Shown: positions 8,559 to 17,289 of the stretch, one piece after another | Layout of the letters: the number at the start of each line of letters is the position of its first letter | How positions within the stretch are numbered: the first letter of the stretch is position 1 | Origin: Tropicimonas_B omnivorans | Lineage (GTDB): Bacteria > Pseudomonadota > Alphaproteobacteria > Rhodobacterales > Rhodobacteraceae | Direction of reading: 5' to 3' | Assembly: GCF_031846565.1 (NCBI RefSeq) | Contig: NZ_JAVRHL010000002.1 | Location: forward strand, 1,037,625-1,101,624 | DNA length: 64,000 bases | Notes under the pieces: model-generated | The model's database searches: none | The model's input: the letters and a program-made list of their open reading frames with translations, nothing else | Told to the model about the DNA's origin: nothing | Program-made: the position numbers and the translations under genes

Positions 8559-9533
8559 TTATCCTCGCGACAGGCGCACCCGGGGGTCGGCCAGCGCATA
8601 AAGCAGGTCGACCACCAGGTTGATGGTGGCAAAGAGGCAGGCGATCAGCACCAGGAAGGCGGTGATCACCGGGATGTCGGATTCGGTCAGGGCAGAGAGG
8701 AACATCGTGCCGAGGCCGGGCCACTGGAACACCTGTTCCACGACCACTGCGAAGGCGACGAGATAGCCGATCTGGATGCCGCTGACGGTGATGATCGGCA
8801 GCAGCGTGTTGCGCAGCGCGTGGCGGAAATGCACGACGCGGTCGCGCAGGCCGCGGGCGCGGGCAAAGCGGATGAAATCCATGCGCAGCACCTCGAGCAT
8901 CTCTGCCCGGACGAGCCGCGCCACCAGCGCGACCTGGCTCACGGCCAGCGACACAGCCGGCATGATCAGCGCGGTCAGGCCCGAGGCAGTCAGGAGCCCC
9001 GTCTCCCACCCGCCGACGGACACCGTGGCGCCGCGCCCGTAGGAGGGCAGCCAACCGAGCGTGACCGAGAACGCGAAGATCATCAGGATCCCGACGACGA
9101 AGGTGGGCAGCGACACGCCGACGATGGAGCCCGTCATCAGCAGGCTGGCCCACCAGCTTTCGCGCCAGATCGCCGCGACGACGCCAAGCGGGATGCCGAT
9201 CCCGAGAGAGACGATCAGCGCCGTGATGGCCAGTTCCGCGGTTGCGGGAATGCGCTCCGCGATGACGTCGGCGACGGGGCGCTGCGCCCGGTAGGACATG
9301 CCGAAATCGCCCTGGACGGCGTCCGCGACGAAACGGGCGTAGCGGACCACATAGGGATCGTCGAGCCTGAGCGCCTCGCGCAGGTCCGCCCGTGCGGCGC
9401 TGGTGGCGTCGAGCCCGAGGACAGCCGTCACCGGATCGCCGATCAGCGTGCCGAGCTGGAAGGCGATCAGGCTGACGATGAAGACCACCAGAAAGGCCTG
9501 CCCGAGCCGGCGAAGAAAGTAGAGCATGGTCAT
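8559..9533 (-). CDS. dppB: ABC peptide transporter permease (DppB/OppB type)
   Basis: 324-aa permease, normal length. The N-terminal membrane anchor FLRRLGQAFLVVFIVSLIAF is followed by the OppB_N segment with DPYVVRYARFVADAVQGDFG. The transport domain has the EAA-type loop EMLEVLRMDFIRFARARGL and ends with the LVDLLYALADPRVRL signature. It is probably translated as one unit with dppC (3-bp gap) after the disrupted binding-protein gene. Confidence 0.93.
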   Translation of the reverse strand: MTMLYFLRRLGQAFLVVFIVSLIAFQLGTLIGDPVTAVLGLDATSAARADLREALRLDDPYVVRYARFVADAVQGDFGMSYRAQRPVADVIAERIPATAELAITALIVSLGIGIPLGVVAAIWRESWWASLLMTGSIVGVSLPTFVVGILMIFAFSVTLGWLPSYGRGATVSVGGWETGLLTASGLTALIMPAVSLAVSQVALVARLVRAEMLEVLRMDFIRFARARGLRDRVVHFRHALRNTLLPIITVSGIQIGYLVAFAVVVEQVFQWPGLGTMFLSALTESDIPVITAFLVLIACLFATINLVVDLLYALADPRVRLSRG

Positions 9534-9617
9534 GGCCGCGGATCCCCGGCTTGTGAAGGAAGGCGTGCGGCGGGGCGGCGCGACCCCCTCAGGATCACGC
9601 CGCCCCGCCGCGCCCGA

Positions 9618-11212
9618 TCATTCGTCGACGGTCACGGCGTGCAGGACCACGGCGCTGTCGGCCCGCACGTCGGCCTCGACGCGGTCGGCCACCGCCCAGG
9701 TGATGTAGGGCTGGTGCAGGTAGACCGCGTGCTGCTGATCCCGCGCGATCTGCAGGCCTTCGCGGTAGAGCGCGTCACGCTCTTCGGGTTCGAAGGTCGA
9801 CACCAGTTCCTCGAATACGGCGTCGAATTCCGGGCTGGACCAGAGCGCCCAGTTCTGGCCGCCGAGGCCGCTGTCCTCCTCGCGCGTGTGCAGGACGGCA
9901 GCGAAGGTGTCCTGCACGTCGCCCGAATTGCCGGCCGCGCCGATCAGGTGGAAGGAGCTGTCGGGCCCGTTCACCAGCATCTTGGCAAATTCGGGCCAGA
10001 CCATCGCGTTCACGGTCACGTCGATCCCGATCCGCGCCAGAAGAGACGCGGAGGCGCGGCAGATCTCTTCGGCGTTGACGTAGCGTTCAAGCGGGCAGTT
10101 GAGCGTGGTGGCGAACCCGTCGGGATAGCCGGCCTCGGCCAGAAGCTCCTTCGCGCGGTCGTAGTCGACCTCGGGGCTCTTTTCCATGTCGGCGGGATAG
10201 CCGTAGAAGCCGGGCGCGGAGGGCATCGTCAGGGCATTGGCCTGCCCGCGCATCACCCGTTCGACGATCGCCTCGTTGTCGATGGCAAGCGCGATGGCCT
10301 GGCGCACGCGAAGATCCTTGAACGGATTGGAATCCAGCGGGTTGCCGGCCTTGTCGTAGGTCGCCAGCGCCACGTCGCGGGTGCCGTCCATCTCAAGTTC
10401 CATGAACAGGCGCAGCGGGCCCGACACGACGCGAAAGCCGTCTGCCGCCTCGACCCGCTGGATGTCCTGCAGGGGCAGATCGGTGATCAGGTCGACCTCG
10501 CCCGACAGGAGCGCGGCAAGCCGCGTCGGCGCCGATCCGATGGCGGTGTATTCGGCGCGGGTCACGTTGCCGGTGAACTCGCCCCACCAATCCTCGTTGC
10601 GTTCGAAGACGGTCTTTTCGCCCGGGATCTGCTGTTCGAGCCGCATCGCGCCGGTGCCGTTGGCGTGCCGCAGGCTTCGGTACTGTCGGTGCCGAGCTGC
10701 GGCACCTCCGCGATGCCGTTCTCCTCGGCCCAGGCCTTGGACATCACGAACAGGCGCGAGAGCTTGACCGGCATGACCGCATCGGGGGCTTCGGTCACGA
10801 TCTCGACGGTCGACTCGTCGACGACGCGCGCTTCCACGATCTGCCCGAAAAGGGAGGCGTAGCGCGCCGATGTGGCCTGCCGCATCACCGAGAAGGCCAC
10901 GTCTTCCGCGGTCATCGGGGTGCCGTCGTGAAAGCTCACGCCCTCGCGCAGGGACAGCCGCCAGGTGGCGTCCCCGACATATTCCCATTCGGTTGCAAGG
11001 CCCGGGATCAGCTCCGAGTCCGGGCCCAGTTCAACAAGGCTCTCGTAGGTCTGCCGGGCGATGGCGGTGGTGACGTAGTCGTTGGTGCTGTGCGGATCGA
11101 AGGTCAGCGGGGCGGTCGTGCCGGCGTATTGCAGGGTCTCCGCCGCGGCCGCGACCGGCAGCATGGCGGCAATCGCGGCGCCGATAAGCGGCGTTCTGGC
11201 AAATCTTGTCAT
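9618..11212 (-). pseudogene. dppA: ABC peptide substrate-binding protein (DppA/SBP family 5), frameshifted
   Basis: Two overlapping minus-strand frames together make one SBP_bac_5 protein. The N-terminal frame (to about 10680) has a signal peptide MTRFARTPLIGAAIAAMLPV and LATEWEYVGDATWRLSLREG. The C-terminal frame (from about 10675 to 9618) continues with GAMRLEQQIPGEKTVFERNE, QAIALAIDNEAIVERVMRG and YLHQPYITWAV. The break is at about 10675, between DSTEA and RHANGTGA, and needs a 1-base change to rejoin. Either a recent frameshift or a sequencing error; everything else looks intact (about 530 aa). If real, the transporter lacks its own binding protein. Confidence 0.85.
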
Positions 11213-11353
11213 TCCGGGCCTCCTGTTGGTTTTCTCGATCATTGCACATAAAATCGTTTGATCAAAATCTATTTACTTTGCGACACCGTAGGGGCACGGT
11301 CGGAGGCATGCCGGCCGTGCCCGTGCCGGATGAAGCAACAGGGAAAGCCCCGG

Positions 11354-12373
11354 ATGACAGAGCTCAAGCCCCTGACACATCAAGAGGATAGCGACGGCCC
11401 ACCGATCCTGTCGGTGCGCGGGTTGCAGGTGGATCTGAGAGTGCCGGGCGGCTGGCTGCCCATCGTCTCGGACGTGTCCTTCGACCTTCGCGCCGGAGAG
11501 ATCCTCGGCATCGTGGGCGAATCGGGGGCCGGCAAATCCATGTCGGGTAACGCGGTGACCGGCCTTCTGCGCGAGCCGCTTGTCCGGCGGGCGGGCGAGG
11601 TTCGCCTCGGAGAGACGCGGATCGACGGGCTGGGCGACCGGCGCATGGCCGACATACGGGGCCGGCGCATCGCGATGATCTTCCAGGACCCGCTGACCGC
11701 GCTCAATCCCGTCTTCACCGTCGGCGATCAACTCGTGGAGACGATCCGGCGGCACACGGCGCTGCGCGGCGCGGCGGCCCGCGACCGGGCGCGCGAGCTG
11801 CTGCACCAGGTCGGCATTCCAGCGGCCGAGGACAGGCTCGACCAATATCCGCACGAATATTCCGGCGGCATGAGGCAGCGCGTGGTCATCGCGCTCGCGC
11901 TGGCCGGCGAGCCCGAAGTCCTGTTCGCGGACGAGCCGACGACCGCCCTCGACGTGTCGATCCAGGCGCAGATCATTGCCCTGTTCAAGCGGCTCTGCCA
12001 CGAAAAGCGGCTGGCCGCGGCGCTGGTGACCCACGACATGGGCGTGATCGCTCAGGCCACCGACCGCGTCGCGGTGATGTATGCCGGCCGCATCGTGGAG
12101 ACCGGCCGCACCGCCGATGTGCTGGCCCGGCCGCGCCATCCCTACACACGCGCGCTCATGCGCTCGATCCCGCGGATCGGGGAGCGGCACGAGCGTTTGC
12201 CGCAATTGCAGGGGTCCATGCCGCGGCCCGGCGCGCTGCCGGACGGCTGCGCCTTTTCCGACCGCTGCGATCGGGCGACAGCGCAGTGCAGCCGCGCGGT
12301 GCCCGAGCTGACCGGCCCGGCCGCGCATCCGGCGGCGTGTTTTCACCCATGCGACGAGGAGGCGGTGCAATGA
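11354..12373 (+). CDS. dppD: ABC peptide transporter ATPase (DppD/OppD type)
   Basis: 339-aa ATPase. Walker A GESGAGKS, Q-loop MIFQDPLTALNP, signature YSGGMRQRV, Walker B VLFADEPTTALD and switch His in LVTHDMG are intact. The C-terminal oligopeptide-transporter extension is present with HPYTRALMRSIPRI and Cys-containing CAFSDRCDRA. ATG 11354 is preferred to upstream in-frame starts because it begins just before the domain. It overlaps dppF by 4 bp. The pair is divergent from the permease genes. Confidence 0.93.
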   Translation: MTELKPLTHQEDSDGPPILSVRGLQVDLRVPGGWLPIVSDVSFDLRAGEILGIVGESGAGKSMSGNAVTGLLREPLVRRAGEVRLGETRIDGLGDRRMADIRGRRIAMIFQDPLTALNPVFTVGDQLVETIRRHTALRGAAARDRARELLHQVGIPAAEDRLDQYPHEYSGGMRQRVVIALALAGEPEVLFADEPTTALDVSIQAQIIALFKRLCHEKRLAAALVTHDMGVIAQATDRVAVMYAGRIVETGRTADVLARPRHPYTRALMRSIPRIGERHERLPQLQGSMPRPGALPDGCAFSDRCDRATAQCSRAVPELTGPAAHPAACFHPCDEEAVQ

Positions 12374-13371
12374 CCGAAGTGACCGCTCAGCGAGCCGAGC
12401 CGATCCTCGAGGTCGCCGGCCTCCGCCGGACCTACGGCGATGCGCCGGGCATGCTCGCGCGGATGCTGCGCCAGCCCGCGCGCCGGGTGCGCGCGGTTGA
12501 CGGTGTCGATCTGCGCCTGCGCCCCGGCGAGACCATGGCGCTGGTCGGCGAATCGGGCTGCGGCAAGTCCACGGTGGCCCGCTGCGTGGCCGGGCTGGAA
12601 TCGCCGAGCGCCGGGACCGTGCGCTATTCCGGCGAGACGATGGAGCGGATCGCCCGCCGCGCGCTGCCCGCCCGCAAGGACGTGCAGATGGTGTTCCAGG
12701 ACCCTTATTCGTCGCTCAACCCGCGCTGGCCGGTGGGCCGCTCCATCGCGGAGCCGATGCAGGTCCTCGGGCTCGAGACCGGGCGCGACGCGGCACAGGC
12801 GCGGGTGGCGGAGCTTCTGAGCCAGGTGGGTCTCGCCCCCGAGGACGCGGAGAAGTTCCCGCACCAGTTCTCTGGCGGGCAGCGCCAGCGCGTGGCCATC
12901 GCGCGGGCCCTGTCGACCCGGCCGAAGGTCATCATCTGTGACGAGCCGACCTCCGCGCTCGACGTGTCGGTGCAGGCGCAGATCCTGAACATGATGAAGG
13001 ACCTGCAGGAGGAATACGGGCTCGCCTATCTCTTCATCACCCACGATCTCGGCGTGGTCGATCACATGGCCGACCGGGTGGCGATCATGTATCTGGGGCG
13101 GATCGTGGAGATCGGCTCGCGCGAGGCGATCTTCGCCCGACCGCGCCACCCCTACACGCGGATGCTGATGGACGCGGTGCCGCGTCTCGACGAGGTGACC
13201 GCGGGCGCGCCGCCGCTCGGCGAATTGCCCGACCCTGCCAATCCGCCATCTGGATGCGCCTTTCGCACCCGCTGCCCCTGGGCCATCGCGGCCTGCGCCG
13301 AGACGGTGCCGCCGCTGGAGGAGGTGGACGGCCGCCGCGCCGCCTGCCTCCGCTCCGGCGAGGTCGCCTGA
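12370..13371 (+). CDS. dppF: ABC peptide transporter ATPase (DppF/OppF type)
   Basis: 333-aa second ATPase of the transporter. Walker A GESGCGKST, Q-loop MVFQDPYSSLNP, signature FSGGQRQRVAIARAL, Walker B VIICDEPTSALD and FITHDLGVV are all present, and the OppF C-terminal extension includes HPYTRMLMDAVPRL and CAFRTRCPWA. Start ATG 12370 overlaps the dppD stop (ATGA), showing translational coupling. Confidence 0.94.
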   Translation: MTEVTAQRAEPILEVAGLRRTYGDAPGMLARMLRQPARRVRAVDGVDLRLRPGETMALVGESGCGKSTVARCVAGLESPSAGTVRYSGETMERIARRALPARKDVQMVFQDPYSSLNPRWPVGRSIAEPMQVLGLETGRDAAQARVAELLSQVGLAPEDAEKFPHQFSGGQRQRVAIARALSTRPKVIICDEPTSALDVSVQAQILNMMKDLQEEYGLAYLFITHDLGVVDHMADRVAIMYLGRIVEIGSREAIFARPRHPYTRMLMDAVPRLDEVTAGAPPLGELPDPANPPSGCAFRTRCPWAIAACAETVPPLEEVDGRRAACLRSGEVA

Positions 13372-13409
13372 CAGAGCTGCCACCGGCGGACAGCCCGAGG
13401 ACAAGAGCC

Positions 13410-13626
13410 ATGAGCCCCGACATTCCCTTTCAGGACACCCTTTGGCGCCGCACCGCCCGCGGCGGCTTCGACCGTGCGGACGCGGTGCCCGAGCGGGCCG
13501 AGGTCGCGGTGATCGGCGGCGGCTCCGACCGTGCGGACGCGCTGCACCTCGCGCGCGCCGGGCGCGAGGTCGCGGTGCTGGAGGCCGGCCCGCTGGGGGG
13601 ACTACCTCTTCGGGCCAAGAGACTAA
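13410..13626 (+). pseudogene. FAD-dependent oxidoreductase gene with internal deletion
   Basis: From ATG 13410 the frame reads MSPDIPFQDTLWRRTARGGF, then the dinucleotide-binding motif as AEVAVIGGG, LHLARAGREVAVLEAGPLG, as in DAO-type oxidoreductases. It then breaks off. A different frame just downstream reads WGDYLFGPRD and stop (TAA 13624-13626), which looks like the original C-terminus. About 350 middle residues are missing. In addition the gaccgtgcggacgcg string occurs twice (about 13469 and 13527), the second copy replacing the usual GGGYTGLSAA region, as if duplicated by slippage or misassembly. Confidence 0.7.
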
Positions 13627-13627
13627 C

Positions 13628-13765
13628 ATGACAGAGATCCTATCGCTCGACATACGCGACGACGCGCCGTTTGCCGGCGGGGCCGCCTTCGGCGAGACCG
13701 GCGCCTACCGGCGGATCGACGGGCGGGCGCGCCTTGCCATCCGGCCCGAGGAGATCGGCGCCGAC
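13628..13765 (+). pseudogene. Alpha/beta-hydrolase domain protein, 5' part, split by Tn7-like element
   Basis: 46 codons from ATG 13628 read MTEILSLDIRDDAPFAGGAA, FGETGAYRRIDGRARLAI and RPEEIGAD, the N-terminus of the alpha/beta-hydrolase domain family (Pfam Abhydrolase_10 type). Coding stops making sense at 13766, where the transposon begins. The frame resumes at 39177 (SMFEADRIETDADGRI). The junction codon GAC lies at 13763-13765, and its duplicate is at 39174-39176. Confidence 0.85.
13761..13765. repeat. Target-site duplication, left copy (ccgac)
   Basis: The five bases ccgac directly before the element's TGTA end match ccgac directly after its right end (39172-39176). A 5-bp duplication is characteristic of Tn7-like and Tn402/Tn5053-like heteromeric transposons. 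Confidence 0.88.
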
Positions 13766-14092
13766 TGTAACGACCAGCAATTATTGGCCATTTTGGGGGT
13801 CATTTGTCCATTATAACAACCAAAAGCCGGCCACTGGGCGCTTTCGACGGGAAATCGGCGTTCAGGCCGGCCCAGCGGAACGGACGATCCTGGATGACGA
13901 AGCAGGCTTTCCTGCTTCGCGAGATCTGTCGGAAGATCGACTTGGCGGCGTTTCCGCGCAGTTACGATCCAAGCCGACGGATAGAGCTTCATCCACTGTT
14001 ATACACATGCCTTGCTGGCGAAGCATTCTTGACCAGACCTAACCGTGCGCTTGGTAGGTTGCCCGCTAAGAAGCGAGGGCATAGCCTGCGGC
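13766..14092. repeat. Transposon left end with candidate TnsB-binding sites
   Basis: A 327-bp non-coding end. It starts TGTAACGACCAGCAATTATT. A copy of the motif TTGTCCATTATAACAACC is at 13804-13821, matching in inverted orientation the right-end motif at 39071-39089. A related ATTGGCCATTTTGG string is at about 13783. Such repeats are expected to bind TnsB. The remainder of the stretch has no gene. Confidence 0.65.
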
Positions 14093-15046
14093 CTACTTTG
14101 TCCGGAAACGCGACATCCCGGGGAGCGACCAGCACAGGGTCTCCGCGTGATCGAGGCGGCCCCAGAAGAACTCATTCCCAAGGCTTTCGAGGTGCCGACC
14201 GGACTGGTCTTTGAACAGTGCTTCAGCGTGCTCGGCGCTCTTCATGTCCGGAAACGGTTGCGACTTGACGCGCAGGGTCCACCGACCCTTCGCCGCTGGC
14301 GGAATGCCTGCGTTCAGCTCCTCACATCGACGTTTCGGATCGTTCGAGACGCCGATCTTCAGAGCGACTGAGGTGTCGCCGAACGACTTCTTTCGACCGA
14401 TGAAAGCGTGGCCGTCGCCGTCATAGACCGCAAGATAGAGGTAGGTGTCCCCGTCCTCATAAATTGCAGTGCGCTCTCCCTTGCTCCCCGGAAAACCCCG
14501 TGATGGCTTGAAGACCTGCCCGAAGGGCATGACAGGGGCTTCTCGGTCCGTGACCGGGTCCTCTCCGAACACGTTCACCTCACGGACCTTGATCTTCAAG
14601 GCCTCGGCGATTTCGGCATCATCGAGCTCTGCGCCATGGACAGCGAGCGCCTGTCCCGCTTCCGGTCGATAGGAGTTGATGGCGATCCGACCGATCATCA
14701 CCTTTTCCTCGGTCCGCCAGGCGCGCTTGACCGGGATGGCATAGGTCCAGCGATCGGCCCATCCTTTGTCCCGCTTGATCTGCTGCCCGACCGCAGAGGC
14801 CTTGTCCGTATCGCGAATGGGCGTGGCCGCGATCTCAACGAAGCCAAGAACGTAGGAGCGCTGAGCCTTCTCAGTCTCCGTCGTGCTGGCGCCGTAGATC
14901 ATGAGGAGATCGCCGTCGTTCAGCTTGCGCAGGTAGGCGTCTCGAGCCTGTTCCTGCGACCAGCCCACGTATCCATCTTCCTCGGGGCTGAACCCGTAGA
15001 ACGAGCGAATGCGGATGCGTTTGCCTTCGGGCAGGCCGTTACTCAT
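14093..15046 (-). CDS. GIY-YIG-type (T5orf172-like) nuclease with N-terminal PUA/EVE-like region
   Basis: 317 aa. The C-terminal half has a GIY-YIG-like core: DTYLYLAVYDG, then LKIGVSNDPKRRCEELNAG, then a Glu-containing helix SAEHAEALFKDQ. This is the T5orf172/Mug113 arrangement. The N-terminal half, with GDLLMIYGASTTETEKAQRS and YVLGFVEIAATPI, looks like a PUA/EVE-type modified-base reader (weaker). A reader-nuclease fusion next to type I restriction genes suggests DNA-modification-dependent cleavage (inference). It lies 42 bp downstream of the 15089-15559 gene and is probably the last gene of the restriction operon. Confidence 0.65.
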   Translation of the reverse strand: MSNGLPEGKRIRIRSFYGFSPEEDGYVGWSQEQARDAYLRKLNDGDLLMIYGASTTETEKAQRSYVLGFVEIAATPIRDTDKASAVGQQIKRDKGWADRWTYAIPVKRAWRTEEKVMIGRIAINSYRPEAGQALAVHGAELDDAEIAEALKIKVREVNVFGEDPVTDREAPVMPFGQVFKPSRGFPGSKGERTAIYEDGDTYLYLAVYDGDGHAFIGRKKSFGDTSVALKIGVSNDPKRRCEELNAGIPPAAKGRWTLRVKSQPFPDMKSAEHAEALFKDQSGRHLESLGNEFFWGRLDHAETLCWSLPGMSRFRTK

Positions 15047-15088
15047 GCTGGCAATCCTCCAAGAAAATCCTCCGGGTTCGACCCGCGC

Positions 15089-15559
15089 TTAAACCGGTGG
15101 CTCCCTCATGATCGGCAAGCGTGCGTGGTCCGCCACGTCCTTGGAGAGCAACCGAAGCCGAGAGAGCGAGATCGGCCGCTGGCCGTTCTTCTGCATGGCG
15201 CCCGATGCGTCCCACGGGATAGCGCCTGGGCCGTTGTAGATCACCGCCATGGGACCGCCCACGGGGCGGTGCAGGACAAGCAAATGGTCGGGCTGATGCC
15301 GGATCGCGACGCCCCGCCCCTGGGTCAGCTTGATCTCCACGTTTCGTCCACAGCGGGATCTGGCATCATGGCCCAGGGTCGAGGCTGGGTTGAGGTCGAG
15401 GTCGAACATGTAGGCAGCCGTGACCTCGCCGATGCTGCCAACGAGATGGCCGTCGAGCGTGAATTTTCGTCCAGGGAACAGCTGCTCAAGACCGTCGGCG
15501 GCCGTGTAAAGATCGTCGAGCAGGGCCGCGACCTGCGCCCAATCGACGTCCTCGCTCAT
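15089..15559 (-). CDS. Small PD-(D/E)XK-like protein (DUF6998 type) in RM operon
   Basis: 156 aa. The core reads HLVGSIGEVTAAYMFDLDL, then HDA, then NVEIKLTQGRGVAIR, with spacing that fits a PD-(D/E)XK nuclease fold (Glu, Asp, E-x-K). The rest has no recognisable domain. It starts 4 bp inside the end of hsdS, so it is translationally coupled to the restriction-modification genes. The role is unknown; it may be an accessory nuclease or a DNA-binding partner. Confidence 0.7.
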   Translation of the reverse strand: MSEDVDWAQVAALLDDLYTAADGLEQLFPGRKFTLDGHLVGSIGEVTAAYMFDLDLNPASTLGHDARSRCGRNVEIKLTQGRGVAIRHQPDHLLVLHRPVGGPMAVIYNGPGAIPWDASGAMQKNGQRPISLSRLRLLSKDVADHARLPIMREPPV

Positions 15560-17289
15560 TCGGCGGCTTCCAGAGCTCTTGCCTCAGGCTCCAGCGCCTC
15601 GTGGAGGAGGGCTTCGAGGAGGCGGGTGCGGGTGGTTTCGGTGGTGGTCAGGGCGGCCGCCAGCCGGTTGCAGAGGGCCATGAGGGCGTCGACCTTAGCC
15701 ACGATGCGGTGTTGTTCAGTTAGAGGCGGGATGGGAAGCATGAAGTTTCGCAAAGGCCTCAATGTCAGGGTAGGCTGCGCAGCTCCGGTAAGCGCCTCTT
15801 TTGCCTGAGAATAGACGAAAGGCGATGCCATGAGCAGACCGAGAAACGGCAGGCTCATCTCTGACGATGGCTTCAGGATCGCGATATGTCGCTGGACGCA
15901 AAATGGTTCATGATCGTCAACAACTACTGGACGCCCAAAGGTCGCGCCGACGACCGTGTAAAGCAGGTCTCCTGCCGACGGAGTGCGATATCGAGGAAGC
16001 GCGTCGAAGTATTCCTGCGGCACGCGACGACAGCCGTCGAACTCAAGGGTGCCGCCGGAAACATTTCCAATGGTTAGGAACGCAACTCCAGCATCTGAGC
16101 GTGGCGGCGGTTGGTGGTCGCCGTCGGTCACGACGCGGAAGATACTGGCGAGCCGCGTCCATGCCCATCCGAAAGGCACATCAAACGGAAAACCCCGAAT
16201 TTTATCGACTTTTGCGGGTCGAACGCCGTTAGCTTGACCGTATTCCGCAATGTCCTCCTTGGCCTTTTCAAGCAGATCAGACGCCGGTTCATCCGCCGGG
16301 TTCTGTTCCACCAGCTTCCCGCGAACGGCGAGGTTGAGGATGGTTTGGCGGAGGGTCTTGATCTGGTCGGGGCGTGTGGTGAGTGCGGGGAGCGCGTCGA
16401 GGGCAAAGGCGGCGTGGGCGGGGAAGTCCTCGGGCATGGTGTCGGGGGCGGTCAGGCGGGCGAGACTGGCGGTGGTGAGCTTGTCGCGCGTCTCCTCGCG
16501 GGTCTTGCGGGCCTCCTCCAGCCGATCACAGAGCGCCATGAGCTCATCGACCTTGGCGACGATCCGGTGTTGCTCGGGGAGGGGTGGCAGAGGGAAGGCG
16601 ACGCCGGCGACGATCTTGCCAGAGACTTCCTTGAACGTAGTGCCTGGTGCCCTTGCGTCTATTTCAGGCGCGAAAGTCCGCATCGCCAGTGCGATGAAGC
16701 GCGAGCACTCCGCGACGTATGGAACAATGGATTTGAACCCTTGATTGGTGGAGATCGGGTTCGCAGCAATGGCCACGTATCCAATAGGCGCGCGACTGGT
16801 GAACAGCACAGTCCCCGAGGGCATCATGGTCGCGGAGGACGAGGCGAGGCCCTTCTCGGTAAGATCACGCGCGCCCCGCGAAATAGAGAGATCGCGGTAG
16901 CCACCGAGGTCAGCTGGGGTCAGCCATGGAATACCTTCGCCGGGCTTGGAAAAGTTATTGGGGTCGCCGGCTGACGGCGTTCCACCCCCGATGATCGCAC
17001 CGATGACATCCAAGCGACACCACTGCCAGGAAACGGGAATCTCGAAGGGCGGTTCAAGCTCCTCGCCATTTGTAAGTTCGCGCGGCTTCCTGATCTCCCC
17101 CGACTTTATCAGACGCGCCTTCTCTGCCGCGATCTGGTTGAGAAGAACTGATGCGGGCTCATCTCCCGAATCCTGTTCCACCAGCTTCCCATGCATCGCC
17201 AGACCCAGCACGAACCGCCGCAGCCTCGCGATGGCGTCGGGCGCCTCGCTGATCTGTTCGTAGACCTCCAGCAACCGTTCCGCGTTCAT
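15556..17289 (-). CDS. hsdS: Type I restriction-modification specificity subunit
   Basis: 577 aa, slightly long but usual for HsdS with extra N-terminal helix. Two target-recognition domains are each followed by a near-identical conserved repeat: LPPLPEQHRIVAKVDELMAL (about 225-265) and IPPLTEQHRIVAKVDALMAL (about 520-555). It recognises the two half-sites of the bipartite target and docks HsdM. ATG overlaps the hsdM stop by 4 bp. The two target domains differ, so the recognition sequence is asymmetric; it cannot be read from sequence alone. Confidence 0.95.
   Translation of the reverse strand: MNAERLLEVYEQISEAPDAIARLRRFVLGLAMHGKLVEQDSGDEPASVLLNQIAAEKARLIKSGEIRKPRELTNGEELEPPFEIPVSWQWCRLDVIGAIIGGGTPSAGDPNNFSKPGEGIPWLTPADLGGYRDLSISRGARDLTEKGLASSSATMMPSGTVLFTSRAPIGYVAIAANPISTNQGFKSIVPYVAECSRFIALAMRTFAPEIDARAPGTTFKEVSGKIVAGVAFPLPPLPEQHRIVAKVDELMALCDRLEEARKTREETRDKLTTASLARLTAPDTMPEDFPAHAAFALDALPALTTRPDQIKTLRQTILNLAVRGKLVEQNPADEPASDLLEKAKEDIAEYGQANGVRPAKVDKIRGFPFDVPFGWAWTRLASIFRVVTDGDHQPPPRSDAGVAFLTIGNVSGGTLEFDGCRRVPQEYFDALPRYRTPSAGDLLYTVVGATFGRPVVVDDHEPFCVQRHIAILKPSSEMSLPFLGLLMASPFVYSQAKEALTGAAQPTLTLRPLRNFMLPIPPLTEQHRIVAKVDALMALCNRLAAALTTTETTRTRLLEALLHEALEPEARALEAAE

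Noticed and set aside
7923..10862. Very long plus-strand reading frame (979 codons)
   Set aside because: It lies opposite the dpp permease and binding-protein genes; its composition (Asp, His, Arg, Gln) is typical of an antisense frame in high-GC DNA.
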